Assembly: GCF_024636815.1 (NCBI RefSeq)
Contig: NZ_JAGXGF010000040.1
Span: forward strand, 1 to 33,933
Direction: 5' to 3'
From: Marivirga sp.
GTDB lineage: Bacteria; Bacteroidota; Bacteroidia; Cytophagales; Cyclobacteriaceae
Length of the DNA: 33,933 nucleotides
The notes beneath the pieces were generated by a model, which saw only the letters and a program-made list of their open reading frames with translations, did not search any database and was not told where the DNA came from. Positions 18,231 to 26,746 of this stretch are shown in pieces; within the stretch, counting starts at the first letter, position 1, and every line of letters begins with the position of its first letter. The position numbers and the translations under genes are program-made.

Positions 18231-18476
18231 ATGGAACTTGAGCAAAACCAAGCGTGTACAGAACTACTACTTTTGGTAATAGACGGACAAGCTACTGAAG
18301 AGCAACATCAAGAATTGATGAGACATTTGGAAGAATGCGAAAGCTGCAGAGAGGAATATTTACTTAGTAAATCAATCAAAGATAGTCTCAAAAGCCATAT
18401 AAAAATCAATGGCACTCCTAAAGATTTGGCAAACTCAATTCAAAATAAGATTTCTGAAACAGCTTCCTTAAAATGA
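18231..18476 (+). CDS. Soluble zinc-binding anti-sigma factor (RsrA-like)
   Basis: This is an 81-residue protein with a ZAS-type zinc finger: Cys9, His32, Cys36 and Cys39, the last three in 'HLEECESC' (H-x3-C-x2-C). There is no transmembrane segment, unlike most Bacteroidota FecR/RseA-type anti-sigma factors. The layout matches RsrA, which releases SigR when zinc-ligand cysteines are oxidised. RsrA's extra Cys-Cys pair is absent. An ATG at 18231 is preferred to the TTG at 18183, because the extra residues do not resemble the family. Its stop overlaps the gmk start (ATGA at 18473-18476), so translation is likely coupled with gmk. Confidence 0.88.
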   Translation: MELEQNQACTELLLLVIDGQATEEQHQELMRHLEECESCREEYLLSKSIKDSLKSHIKINGTPKDLANSIQNKISETASLK

Positions 18477-19048
18477 AGAATTACGGTAAAGCAATTATCT
18501 TTTCAGCTCCATCCGGAGCTGGTAAAACCACTATAGTACAACATTTATTAGACAAACATCCTGAGTTAGGCTTTTCTATTTCTGCTTGCACGCGCGACAA
18601 AAGGGGTAGAACCGAAGTTGATGGAGTAGATTATTATTTCCTGACCCCTGAAGAATTTAAAAAACGTATTGATAAGGATGAGTTTGTAGAATGGGAAGAA
18701 GTCTATGAAGGGAACTTTTATGGAACATTGAAAGAAGAAGTTCAGAGAATATGGGATGCCGGCAAAGCTGTGATTTTTGATGTGGATGTAAAAGGCGGTT
18801 TAAAACTCAAAAAATATTTTGGAGATGATGCATTAGCCATTTTTGTAAAAGTCCCATCTTTAGAAGTACTGGAAGAAAGATTAAAAAATCGCAATTCAGA
18901 ATCTTCATCTAGTTTATCGCAACGACTTTATAAAGCCAAATTTGAAATGACTTTTGAAAAAGAGTTTGATGTTACTTTAGTAAACGAAGATTTGGTGACC
19001 TCACTCAAAAAAGCAGAGGATATGGTAGCTGGTTTTATTGGAAAGTAA
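18473..19048 (+). CDS. gmk: Guanylate kinase
   Basis: This 191-residue enzyme phosphorylates GMP to GDP with ATP. It has the P-loop '[16 protein letters not shown]' (11-26), the GMP-binding region '[22 protein letters not shown]' (read as two adjoining motifs, '[10 protein letters not shown]' and 'EVDGVDYYF'), '[14 protein letters not shown]' and '[14 protein letters not shown]'. The length is normal. It overlaps the anti-sigma gene by 4 bp and is followed 4 bp later by nadD, so nucleotide and NAD synthesis genes sit in the same operon as a stress sigma pair. Confidence 0.97.
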   Translation: MKNYGKAIIFSAPSGAGKTTIVQHLLDKHPELGFSISACTRDKRGRTEVDGVDYYFLTPEEFKKRIDKDEFVEWEEVYEGNFYGTLKEEVQRIWDAGKAVIFDVDVKGGLKLKKYFGDDALAIFVKVPSLEVLEERLKNRNSESSSSLSQRLYKAKFEMTFEKEFDVTLVNEDLVTSLKKAEDMVAGFIGK

Positions 19049-19052
19049 TCTC

Positions 19053-19631
19053 ATGGTTAAAAACGTAGGTCTGTTTTTTGGTTCTTTTAACCCCATTCAT
19101 GTTGGGCATTTGATTATCGCTAACACCATGTTGGAAGAACCCGATATTGATGAAGTCTGGTTCGTAGTTTCTCCTCAAAGCCCATTTAAGAAGCAAAAAT
19201 CGCTGGCACATGAATTTGATCGGTATGATTTAGTGGAAGCCGCTATAGCAGATCATTTTCACATGAAAGTAACGGATATTGAATTCAAAATGCCTAAACC
19301 GAGCTATACTGCGGATACCTTAGCCTATTTAACAGATCAACATCCTAATCATAAATTTAAATTAATCATAGGAGGTGATAATTTGAAGAGCTTTCCGAAG
19401 TGGAAAAATAGCGATGTTATTTTGCGTGATTATGGCTTACTAGTTTATCCCCGTCCTAATGCTAAAAAATCGGATCTGGAAGATCATGAAAATGTCCGTT
19501 TTGTGGAGGCACCAATGATGGATATATCGGCAACTTTTATTAGAAAATCCATAAAGAATAATCGTTCTGTAAAATATTTAGTGCCCGATGCGGTTTTAGA
19601 TAGGATAAAAGGTAAAAAGCTATATATCTAA
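19053..19631 (+). CDS. nadD: Nicotinate-nucleotide adenylyltransferase
   Basis: This 192-residue enzyme adenylates nicotinate mononucleotide to deamido-NAD. The nucleotidyltransferase motif 'GSFNPIHVGH' is at 10-19, 'PSYTADTLAYL' and 'IGGDNLKSFPKW' are characteristic of NadD, and 'ISATFIRKSI' is the second ATP-binding motif. The ATG at 19053 is chosen over a TTG at 19038 inside the gmk end, because it gives the family N-terminus 'VKNVGLFFGSFNP'. It is the last gene of the compact sigma-gmk-nadD run. Confidence 0.96.
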   Translation: MVKNVGLFFGSFNPIHVGHLIIANTMLEEPDIDEVWFVVSPQSPFKKQKSLAHEFDRYDLVEAAIADHFHMKVTDIEFKMPKPSYTADTLAYLTDQHPNHKFKLIIGGDNLKSFPKWKNSDVILRDYGLLVYPRPNAKKSDLEDHENVRFVEAPMMDISATFIRKSIKNNRSVKYLVPDAVLDRIKGKKLYI

Positions 19632-19701
19632 AAATTTTCTTTTTAAAGGTTCATTTATCAACCTTAACTTTAATATCTTGAACCCCATTTGAACCAGAAA
19701 T

Positions 19702-22374
19702 ATGAAAAAACTATTTACTGTCCTTATTTTATTTTACTCTTTTTTTCAAATCAATGCACAAGGAGTTAGGGGAGTAGTATATGGTGATGATGGAGAAATA
19801 CTACCTTTTGCTACTATATATGTGCAAGAAACGGGTTCTGGCACTTCCACTAATCAAGAAGCTTATTATGAGCTGCAGCTGAAGAAAGGAAAATATACCC
19901 TCCAGTATAAATTTGTAGGTTATGAAACTGTAACCAAGAAGATTAACTTAGAAGACGGAAACCTTCAGTTAGATGTACAATTACCGAAGCAAAGTTTATT
20001 ATTAGATGAAGTAACGACTTCTGCAAAAGCCACAGACCCTGCCAACTGGATGATGCGAAAAGCCATTGCGAAAAGCAGTTATCACCGCCAACAAATAGAT
20101 GCCTATTCAGGAACAGTATATGTAAAAGGAAAGGGTAGAGTTACCGATATTCCTTTTTACTTAAAAAGTGTACTTAAAAAAGAAGGAATTGATACGGAAA
20201 CGATGATCATTACTGAATCGGTAAGTGAAGTGAGTTACCGAAGACCTAACCAGTTCTCTGAAAAAGTAATTTCTATTTATGCTTCCAAGAAAACCGATTT
20301 CAATGCAAATCCTATGCGATTTATTGCCGGAAGCTTCTATCAAGATGAAATAGCTTCCGTTATTTCCCCACTATCTTCCAAAGCATTCCGATATTATAAA
20401 TTTAAGCATTTAGGTGCTTTTATGGACGGAGATAACTTGATTAATAAAATTAAGGTAATTCCAAAAGTACCTGCCCCTAACGTATTTGAAGGTGAAATTC
20501 AGTTGGTGGAAGAGGATTGGGCTTTATATAGAGTGGATTTGAAGGCTCAAATTGAGTTGGGAATCGATGTTAGAATCCGACAGGTTTATCAAAACATTAG
20601 AAATTTGGCTTGGATGCCTATTACCCATCAATTTGATGTAGATGGAAAGATAATGGGGGTAGGTTTTGAAGGGAAATATTTGGCTTCCATGAGTAATTAT
20701 AATATTGAATTGAATCCTGCTTTGCCCAGAAATATTAAGATTTTAGATAAGGATGATGTTGAACAGGGGAAAATGACTGAGGAGATTATTCAGGAGGCAA
20801 AGGATTTGGTTGTTGTCGATAAGCAAGATCAAGTCGCAGTAAAGTCGGAGGATTTGTCCGATATCATGAAGAATTACAAAAAATCGCAGCAAGATTCATT
20901 AGCTAAACAGGATATAATTGGCGTTTATAACTTTAAAGTAGATTCAGGGGCTTACAATCAAGATTCTATGTTTTGGGCACAAATACGCCCTATTCCTCTT
21001 TCGACAGATGAAAGTCGAGGTTACGCAAAAATTGATAGTTTAAATATTATTGAAGATTTAAAAGTATCAGAAGATTCTGTAAAAAGTGTAAAAAAATCGA
21101 GCTTTCAGATAGCTGATATTTTAGTGGGTGGTAACTATAGGCTAGACAGCGCTAAAAGACTTTATTTTAAAATTTATAATCCAATTTTAAATATTCAGTT
21201 TAATACTGTAGAAGGGTTGAATATGGATTATAGCATTGGATTAAAGCGATTTATACCTATAAAATTTGATACTACCTTAGATAAATCATCAGTTGACAGA
21301 ACCTACTTCAACCGGAATTCCTATGCTCTCTTAAAACCAACAGTTCGCTATTCAGTGGCACGAAATAAAGTAATAGGTAAAATATTGGCGAAATATCAAT
21401 TTAAAACCGGTGATGTTGAGTTTAGGGCAGGTCGTTACATACAACAATTTAATGACGCACCGGCAGTTACTCCTCTTATCAATACAAGTTTTACAACCCT
21501 ATGGGAACAAAACTTCATGAAGATTTATGAGAAGGATTTTATGAAGTTAAATTTTGAAAGAAAGTTCTCAGTAAAAATGGGGATGTCAGCGGAATTAGAA
21601 TATCAGGAAAGAAAAAGATTAAATGATAATGCAGATTTCAGTATTGTGGATTGGGAAAGAGAATTCACACCGAATTTTCCAGTAAATATTAATCCTGTAG
21701 ATGATTTTGATGGTCAAAATGCATTGACAGCAAATGTAAAATTCTATTATCAGCCATTTATTAAATATGTAATTCGAAATGGTATTAAAAGACCGGTGAA
21801 CCAGCGGCCTACCCGATTTGAATTGGAATATTATAAAGGATTTAAAGGTGTTGTGGGCAGCGATGTTGATTTTGATAGGCTGGTTATTGGGTATAAAGAT
21901 GAATATGACTTTGGAGCAAAAGGAAGAACCTATTTTAACTCCAGAATGGGAGTATTCCTTAATAATAATAACTTAGGATTCATGGATTATGCTCACTTTC
22001 CGGGTAATAAAGCATTCATTACGCAAAATGATCCTGTGGAATCATATAGACTATTGGATTATTATAGATTCAGTACCGATCAGTTCTACGCACAATATTT
22101 TATTTTTCACCGATTCAGGAAATTTTTAATCACTCAAATTCCAGCTACTCGTTTTATGGGGTTGAAAGAAGGGATCTTCATAAATCACCTTTTCACACCT
22201 GAGAGTAATAATTATACAGAGTTAGGCTACTCTTTGGATGGGATATTGAAATTTTTCCGAATAGAAATTGCTACTCAATATGAGAACATGCAATATAAGG
22301 GCTGGGGTTTAAGAGTTGGAATTGCCACTACACTTGGTGGAAATATTTCAATTAATGTTTCTGATGACGAATGA
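19702..22374 (+). CDS. DUF5686 and CarboxypepD_reg-like outer-membrane protein
   Basis: This 890-residue protein has a signal peptide ('KKLFTVLILFYSFFQINAQ'), a CarboxypepD_reg-like domain at about 21-107 ('GVVYGDDGEILPFATIYVQE', 'YTLQYKFVGYET', 'LLLDEVTTSAK'), then the DUF5686 region from about 110 ('DPANWMMRKAI', 'YSGTVYVKGKGR', 'WMPITHQFDVDGK'). The C-terminal 400 residues or so alternate aromatic and polar strands, as in a beta barrel, and end in a hydrophobic strand. It is most likely an outer-membrane protein of unknown function, found widely in Bacteroidota. It lies 70 bp after nadD, and its stop codon abuts the stop of the convergent kinase gene with no spacer. Confidence 0.9.
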   Translation: MKKLFTVLILFYSFFQINAQGVRGVVYGDDGEILPFATIYVQETGSGTSTNQEAYYELQLKKGKYTLQYKFVGYETVTKKINLEDGNLQLDVQLPKQSLLLDEVTTSAKATDPANWMMRKAIAKSSYHRQQIDAYSGTVYVKGKGRVTDIPFYLKSVLKKEGIDTETMIITESVSEVSYRRPNQFSEKVISIYASKKTDFNANPMRFIAGSFYQDEIASVISPLSSKAFRYYKFKHLGAFMDGDNLINKIKVIPKVPAPNVFEGEIQLVEEDWALYRVDLKAQIELGIDVRIRQVYQNIRNLAWMPITHQFDVDGKIMGVGFEGKYLASMSNYNIELNPALPRNIKILDKDDVEQGKMTEEIIQEAKDLVVVDKQDQVAVKSEDLSDIMKNYKKSQQDSLAKQDIIGVYNFKVDSGAYNQDSMFWAQIRPIPLSTDESRGYAKIDSLNIIEDLKVSEDSVKSVKKSSFQIADILVGGNYRLDSAKRLYFKIYNPILNIQFNTVEGLNMDYSIGLKRFIPIKFDTTLDKSSVDRTYFNRNSYALLKPTVRYSVARNKVIGKILAKYQFKTGDVEFRAGRYIQQFNDAPAVTPLINTSFTTLWEQNFMKIYEKDFMKLNFERKFSVKMGMSAELEYQERKRLNDNADFSIVDWEREFTPNFPVNINPVDDFDGQNALTANVKFYYQPFIKYVIRNGIKRPVNQRPTRFELEYYKGFKGVVGSDVDFDRLVIGYKDEYDFGAKGRTYFNSRMGVFLNNNNLGFMDYAHFPGNKAFITQNDPVESYRLLDYYRFSTDQFYAQYFIFHRFRKFLITQIPATRFMGLKEGIFINHLFTPESNNYTELGYSLDGILKFFRIEIATQYENMQYKGWGLRVGIATTLGGNISINVSDDE

Positions 22375-24546
22375 TTAAGTGTCTATTTTTGAAGTGAAAT
22401 TCAATATTTTGGGCAGTTCAATTTCAAATTTAGTATGCTCTTTTTCTTCTAAAACCATATTGAATTTCCCCGATAATTTCTGAATACATTGCTTAACAGT
22501 ATAAAGACCAATACTTATATTCTCAAATTTATTTTGAGCCTTTGAAAAACTGCTTATCAATTTAGAGGTTTCCGCATCCATTAATTTCAGGTCAAATAAT
22601 TTGAAAGTTATATGGATACTTTGTTCGTTTTCCGTAATGTAAAAGCCAATTTTGTAATCATCAGACTGTTCGCTTTTCATAAATTGCAATGAATTCTGGA
22701 GCATATTAAAAATAATCAGACGAACCAGAGCCTCATCAGAATAATAAATCAAATGGTCTTCCATTTGAATATCTAAGTTAAAATCATTTATATTTTCAAT
22801 GTAGGCAACTTCATTAAAGCATTCCTGAACGATAGCCTTGAAATCTATTAATGAAGTTTCAACAGTTTTCTCATTTAGTTCACTAATTAATTTCAGTTCA
22901 TCAATAATAACATTGAGTCTAAGTGCAGCTTTATCCAACATGCCAAAATATTCTAATGCTTTTGCGTCATTCACATCCTGCATGGCCAAATCACAAATCC
23001 CCATCAGCCTTACAATAGGGCCTTTTATATCGTGCGAAGACTTATATATAAAGTTGTCTAATTCCAAGCTGGTGGTGCGTAAACTCTCATTTACTTTTTT
23101 TAATTCATAATTTCGTTTATCAACCGTACCTGCTAATTGCTCGTTTAATATTTCCAGTTCATCTTTTTGAAGGCTGATTACATTTTTTGCCCGTTCTAGT
23201 TCTTTTAAATTAATCTCTAAATATTCCTTTTGAGATTCAATTTCTTCTTTTTGAGCTTCAACTTTGTTATTTTGCTTTTTTAATGTGCTATTGATCTTCT
23301 TGTTGCGCTGGTAGATCAATATCATCAGGAAAGAAAAGGGCGTGACCAAAATGAGAAGTGAGATATATACTAAATTTTGAAAGCTTTTTTCTTTCAATGC
23401 AATTTCACTTTCTTGTAGTTTCATCCTATTCTTATTTTCTTCAAGTTTCAAGGGTATTAAAGACAAGTTTCTTTCAAGAGCATCCAAATAGAGAGAGTCT
23501 TTTAGCGATATGAATTTTTCTAAATACTCATTTGATAATGGTGTTTCGCCTTTTTTCTTATATAGTTCAGCACTAACTCTATATACATCCAATACCAAAC
23601 TCTTTGCTTTGATCTTGCCTGCTATGGAATCGCATTGATTAAGTAATCTTAGAGCTTGATCTGTATCTCCTTTTAACATTAATAGTTCTGCTTCCAAAAG
23701 ATAGATTTCAGCTATTCCTTTTTGTTCACTTATTTCTTTTCTGATTTTTAAAGATTGGTCATAATAATACTTAGCAGAATCGTAATTTCCCTCAGCCATA
23801 GCTACTTGTCCCATACCTTTCAAAGCCACTGATTTCCAGTTTTTGTTTTCATTGTTTTTAGCTAAGGATAAAGAGGATTGAAAGTAAATACCAGCCTTTT
23901 TATAGTCCATCTTCGAAAGGTGTAAATTCCCTATATTGTTTTGTGAATAAATTACTAAATCAATATCCTCATTCCCTTGAGCAATTTTTAAGCCTCTGTT
24001 GAAATAATGAATGGCACTATCAAACATATGAGCCTGAGCATAAACTAAACCGATATTATTTAACGTATGTTCTAAACCATAAATAACTCCTAATTTTTGT
24101 TTCATCTGGTAAGATCGCATCAAATATTCGAGTGAATTTTGATAATTTCCTAAGCTGATATATACAAAACCGATATTGTTTAAGGCATTGTGAATCAGGA
24201 AAGAGTCATTAATTTTAAGGGCAATTTCAAGGGCTTGTAAGTTGTATTCTAAGGAGGGTTCAAATTCGCCTTTGTAATTGTATGTACCTCCTATAAGTCT
24301 AAGTGATTTAGAAATATTCCTTTGGTCTTCTGCTCTCCTGGAGAGAATTAAGGCTTGTTCTGCATATTTTAAGGCTGAATCAGGATGATTTAACCATGTT
24401 TCAAATATTAAAGAATGAAGAATTGCTATTCTTTCTTCTCCTTCTGCTTTAATCAATACTGACCGCAAACTGTCAGTTTTTGATTGAGACATCAGTTGTG
24501 TACTTAGAAAAATCAAAAGGACGATATATAAAAATCTTAACTTCAA
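22375..24546 (-). CDS. TPR sensor histidine kinase with degraded ATP lid
   Basis: This 723-residue protein has a signal peptide (1-20), a periplasmic array of about seven TPR units (about 40-350; for example 'ALNNIGFVYISLGNYQNSLE', 'TLNNIGLVYAQAHMFDSAIH'), a transmembrane helix (about 391-412), a coiled coil (about 417-495), a HisKA-like H-box 'YKSSHDIKGPIVRL' (His505) and a HATPase-like domain. The N-box 'IIFNMLQNSLQF' keeps Asn614 and Asn618. The G1 DxGxG motif is missing ('FDLKLMDAET' at 651-660), and G2 is reduced to 'ISIGLYTVKQ'. It may be a pseudokinase or bind ATP atypically. The start is TTG, fixed by the signal peptide. No response regulator is adjacent. Confidence 0.88.
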   Translation of the reverse strand: MKLRFLYIVLLIFLSTQLMSQSKTDSLRSVLIKAEGEERIAILHSLIFETWLNHPDSALKYAEQALILSRRAEDQRNISKSLRLIGGTYNYKGEFEPSLEYNLQALEIALKINDSFLIHNALNNIGFVYISLGNYQNSLEYLMRSYQMKQKLGVIYGLEHTLNNIGLVYAQAHMFDSAIHYFNRGLKIAQGNEDIDLVIYSQNNIGNLHLSKMDYKKAGIYFQSSLSLAKNNENKNWKSVALKGMGQVAMAEGNYDSAKYYYDQSLKIRKEISEQKGIAEIYLLEAELLMLKGDTDQALRLLNQCDSIAGKIKAKSLVLDVYRVSAELYKKKGETPLSNEYLEKFISLKDSLYLDALERNLSLIPLKLEENKNRMKLQESEIALKEKSFQNLVYISLLILVTPFSFLMILIYQRNKKINSTLKKQNNKVEAQKEEIESQKEYLEINLKELERAKNVISLQKDELEILNEQLAGTVDKRNYELKKVNESLRTTSLELDNFIYKSSHDIKGPIVRLMGICDLAMQDVNDAKALEYFGMLDKAALRLNVIIDELKLISELNEKTVETSLIDFKAIVQECFNEVAYIENINDFNLDIQMEDHLIYYSDEALVRLIIFNMLQNSLQFMKSEQSDDYKIGFYITENEQSIHITFKLFDLKLMDAETSKLISSFSKAQNKFENISIGLYTVKQCIQKLSGKFNMVLEEKEHTKFEIELPKILNFTSKIDT

Positions 24547-24883
24547 ATTTCTAATTGAATAATATTAATATTTGTAGTATTTAATATAGTCAATAAAATC
24601 CCAAATTGGAAGAGAGTATTTACTTATGTATATGTATATTCTTTTTGTTGATGTAATAATTGGAGTGATTTGGAAAAGTGATATTGAAAAAAAATACTAT
24701 TTATAAATATTTACAGCCTCAGGATTATTTAATCCAATGACTTGAAAAGTATTAGATTATCTTACAATTGATGAGTGTCAAATAAAATTATTACCAGATT
24801 ATTGATCATGTCACTCATTAATTCGGAGAAAAGATAAGCTTTTGCAAACAAAGTAATTTGAGTTTATGGCTTTGCGCAGTTGG
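24547..24883. other. Intergenic stretch without a gene
   Basis: No supportable coding frame or RNA gene is seen in this AT-rich 337 bp between the TPR kinase and the rpmA terminator. An imperfect inverted repeat pairs 24766-24777 with 24812-24823 (11 of 12 positions) around a 34-base interior. It presumably carries the TTG-started kinase's promoter, but I found no exact TAnnTTTG on the minus strand. Confidence 0.5.
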
Positions 24884-24922
24884 CTTAAAATAAAAAAGCC
24901 TTTCAATTGGATTGAAAGGCTT
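24884..24922 (-). terminator. Intrinsic terminator of rplU-rpmA
   Basis: AAGCCTTTCAAT (24896-24907) and ATTGAAAGGCTT (24911-24922) form a perfect 12-bp stem with a 3-base loop. Read on the minus strand, a T-rich run follows (complement of 24884-24895). It lies 25 bp downstream of the rpmA stop. Confidence 0.9.
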
Positions 24923-24947
24923 CAAATATAAATAAGTTTTTGTATTC

Positions 24948-25205
24948 TTAGTTCACAGGTTCAACAGAAACATACGATCTGTCTTTTTTACCTCTTTTGA
25001 ATTGAACCACTCCATTAGTAAGTGCGAATAATGTGTGATCTTTTCCCATACCCACGTTATCTCCCGGGTGATGAGCAGTACCACGCTGACGAACCAAAAT
25101 GTTACCTGCAATTGCAGCTTGGCCACCATATATTTTCACACCTAATCGTTTACTTTCCGATTCTCTACCGTTTTTAGAACTACCAGCTCCTTTTTTGTGT
25201 GCCAT
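24948..25205 (-). CDS. rpmA: 50S ribosomal protein L27
   Basis: This 85-residue protein begins '[20 protein letters not shown]' and continues '[20 protein letters not shown]' and '[17 protein letters not shown]', all highly conserved in L27. L27 lies at the peptidyl-transferase centre, and its N-terminal tail reaches the P-site tRNA. There is no Firmicutes-type cleavable N-terminal extension; Met is followed directly by Ala-His-Lys-Lys-Gly-Ala-Gly. It lies 27 bp after rplU in the usual rplU-rpmA operon. Confidence 0.98.
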   Translation of the reverse strand: MAHKKGAGSSKNGRESESKRLGVKIYGGQAAIAGNILVRQRGTAHHPGDNVGMGKDHTLFALTNGVVQFKRGKKDRSYVSVEPVN

Positions 25206-25232
25206 GGTTTAAAATTTTATATAATTAATGTT

Positions 25233-25787
25233 TTATTTTAAAAGTGCTTTTGCTTGCTTTACCCACTCCTCAGATTCAATAACATCTTCAGATAATCCAT
25301 CTATTTCAGCTATCTTTTTCTTGTCAGCAGCAGTTAATTTTGCTATTTGCTCAAAAGTAGTGAATCCAATTTCATTTAGCTTTTCACTATAAGTTGGTCC
25401 AATACCACTAATTTCACTTAAATCATCTTTAGCAGTTGATTTAGTTTCTTTCTTGCTTGAAGTACTTTTAGCTCCATTCAATGAAATAACTTCGATCAAT
25501 ACTTTTGTGAAATCTTGACGATGTCCATTTCTTTTCTTGTAGCCTTTTCTTCTTTTCTTTTTGAATACGACTACTTTATCGCCTTTAACATGACCAAGGA
25601 TTTTCCCTGATACCTTTGCTCCTTTTACTAAAGGTGCACCTACTTCGACTTTTCCATCATTGTCTAATAACAATACTTTGTCGAACTCTACGGAAGCGCC
25701 ATCTTCACCCTCCATTAATGGAGCGTATACGAACTGGTCTTGCGTTACTTTGAACTGCTTTCCGGCTATGTTTACAATTGCGTACAT
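25233..25787 (-). CDS. rplU: 50S ribosomal protein L21 with a helix-hairpin-helix extension
   Basis: Residues 1-103 are a normal L21 ('MYAIVNIAGKQFKVTQDQF', 'GHVKGDKVVVFKKKRRKGYK', 'RNGHRQDFTKVLIEVI'), which binds 23S rRNA in the large subunit. A Ser/Lys/Thr-rich linker (about 104-119) joins it to a 65-residue C-terminal domain 'DDLSEISGIGPTYSEKLNEI' to 'WVKQAKALLK', a helix-hairpin-helix module (GIGP at 128-131) of the type that binds nucleic acid non-specifically. At 184 residues it is about 80 longer than E. coli L21. Tailed L21 proteins occur in other Bacteroidota; what the tail does is not known to me. Confidence 0.96.
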   Translation of the reverse strand: MYAIVNIAGKQFKVTQDQFVYAPLMEGEDGASVEFDKVLLLDNDGKVEVGAPLVKGAKVSGKILGHVKGDKVVVFKKKRRKGYKKRNGHRQDFTKVLIEVISLNGAKSTSSKKETKSTAKDDLSEISGIGPTYSEKLNEIGFTTFEQIAKLTAADKKKIAEIDGLSEDVIESEEWVKQAKALLK

Positions 25788-25830
25788 TGAAATAATTATT
25801 TATTAAGTATACTATTTCCCAAAAGGAATG

Positions 25831-25862
25831 CAAATATAGTGATTTTATTTAATGATACAAAA
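25831..25862 (-). promoter_or_regulatory. Promoter of rplU-rpmA
   Basis: On the minus strand TATATTTG (complement of 25831-25838) is an exact TAnnTTTG. TTTTG (complement of 25858-25862) lies exactly 19 bp upstream, matching the Bacteroidota -33/-7 layout. The rplU ATG is about 43 bp downstream. Confidence 0.75.
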
Positions 25863-26002
25863 GCTATTACAGTACTCTTATTTGTCGCCCTGTTTTTTGT
25901 TCTACACATTTGATAAGCGATTGTAATATTGCTTCAAAAGGCATAAAATGCAAGCGGTAAAAGCGATATAAGTCGTTTTTAATTTAAATGGTAACCATTA
26001 AA

Positions 26003-26045
26003 TGCTTAAAGTGCTTGCTTTAATTGCTTGTAATGCTTTACTTTG
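26003..26045 (+). promoter_or_regulatory. TGCTT repeat cluster and probable promoter
   Basis: TGCTT occurs five times, at 26003, 26012, 26016, 26025 and 26034, mostly 9 bp apart. A near-consensus -7 (TTACTTTG, 26038-26045) with TTG 20 bp upstream (26015-26017) overlaps the repeats. The arrangement would suit a repressor or activator of the gene at 26077. It may also be chance in AT-rich DNA. Confidence 0.35.
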
Positions 26046-26076
26046 AAATATTCAGTCACTGAAAATAAATCAAAAG

Positions 26077-26583
26077 ATGAAGGTAAACATTCCTGAGAAA
26101 TACACCGACCTATATATAAAAGCTTTAGGGGATAAAAAGAAGGCTTTGCAAATGAAAATCAATCAATTCAAAGCTGAGATAGAAGAGATCGATAGTCACC
26201 TTTCCAATTTGGTTAATCTTCCTCTTTTTCAGGAAAATGAAGCTCAGAATTTATTGCATCAAAAAACAAATGCCTATCATGACCAATGGGCTTGGACGAA
26301 GAAAATTGCCTATTTTATCGATTTTAAGCGGAAGTTGGTCAAAACCAATGAGGTGGTGGATTTTATCATGGAAAAAGAACCAGGCCTTAATAAATCAAAA
26401 GTAAGGAGTTCAGTTTCAGCAGCTTTGTCCAATAAAATGAAGAAAGGAGTGTATCGTAAATTCGAAGATCCAGTCACAAGCAATACTTATTATGGACCGG
26501 TAGCTTATTTCTTAAATCAACATGAGCCACAGATTGAATTTATGCCGGAAGATCTGAAAGAGAGATTGTTATATAATAATTAA
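26077..26583 (+). CDS. Unknown protein: coiled coil plus possible winged helix
   Basis: I do not recognise this 168-residue protein. Residues about 15-48 are strongly heptad-like and charged ('KKALQMKINQFKAEIEEIDS'). The middle is Trp-rich ('DQWAWTKKIAYFIDFKRKLV', about 69-88). Residues about 90-135 ('TNEVVDFIMEKEPGLNKSKV', 'SSVSAALSNKMKKGVYRKFE') look like a helix-turn-helix with a basic wing, of the sort found in small DNA-binding proteins. It has no signal peptide or membrane segment. It stands alone, divergent from rplU and upstream of the nrdB control region. A dimeric DNA-binding regulator is an inference only. Confidence 0.75.
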   Translation: MKVNIPEKYTDLYIKALGDKKKALQMKINQFKAEIEEIDSHLSNLVNLPLFQENEAQNLLHQKTNAYHDQWAWTKKIAYFIDFKRKLVKTNEVVDFIMEKEPGLNKSKVRSSVSAALSNKMKKGVYRKFEDPVTSNTYYGPVAYFLNQHEPQIEFMPEDLKERLLYNN

Positions 26584-26638
26584 GTATGTAATAAAGTGCT
26601 CTTAAGGCCATTTTTATAAACCCTCTTTTGCTTGTGCT

Positions 26639-26647
26639 TGTGGAAAA
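26639..26647 (-). promoter_or_regulatory. Near-consensus DnaA box
   Basis: On the minus strand the bases are TTTTCCACA, one mismatch from the DnaA consensus TTATNCACA. It lies 100 bp from the perfect box at 26747, in the 372-bp gap upstream of nrdB. Confidence 0.4.
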
Positions 26648-26746
26648 CTTTCCCAAGTTTTTTTAATGCTCCAATACGCCCGAAATTCCCCTAAGTGATG
26701 CTGAGATAAAAGGATTTAAGTAGCTGAAAAACAACTATATATATAC

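Noticed and set aside
19038-19052. Longer NadD start inside gmk
   Set aside because: The ATG at 19053 gives the standard N-terminus immediately before the GSFNPIHVGH motif.
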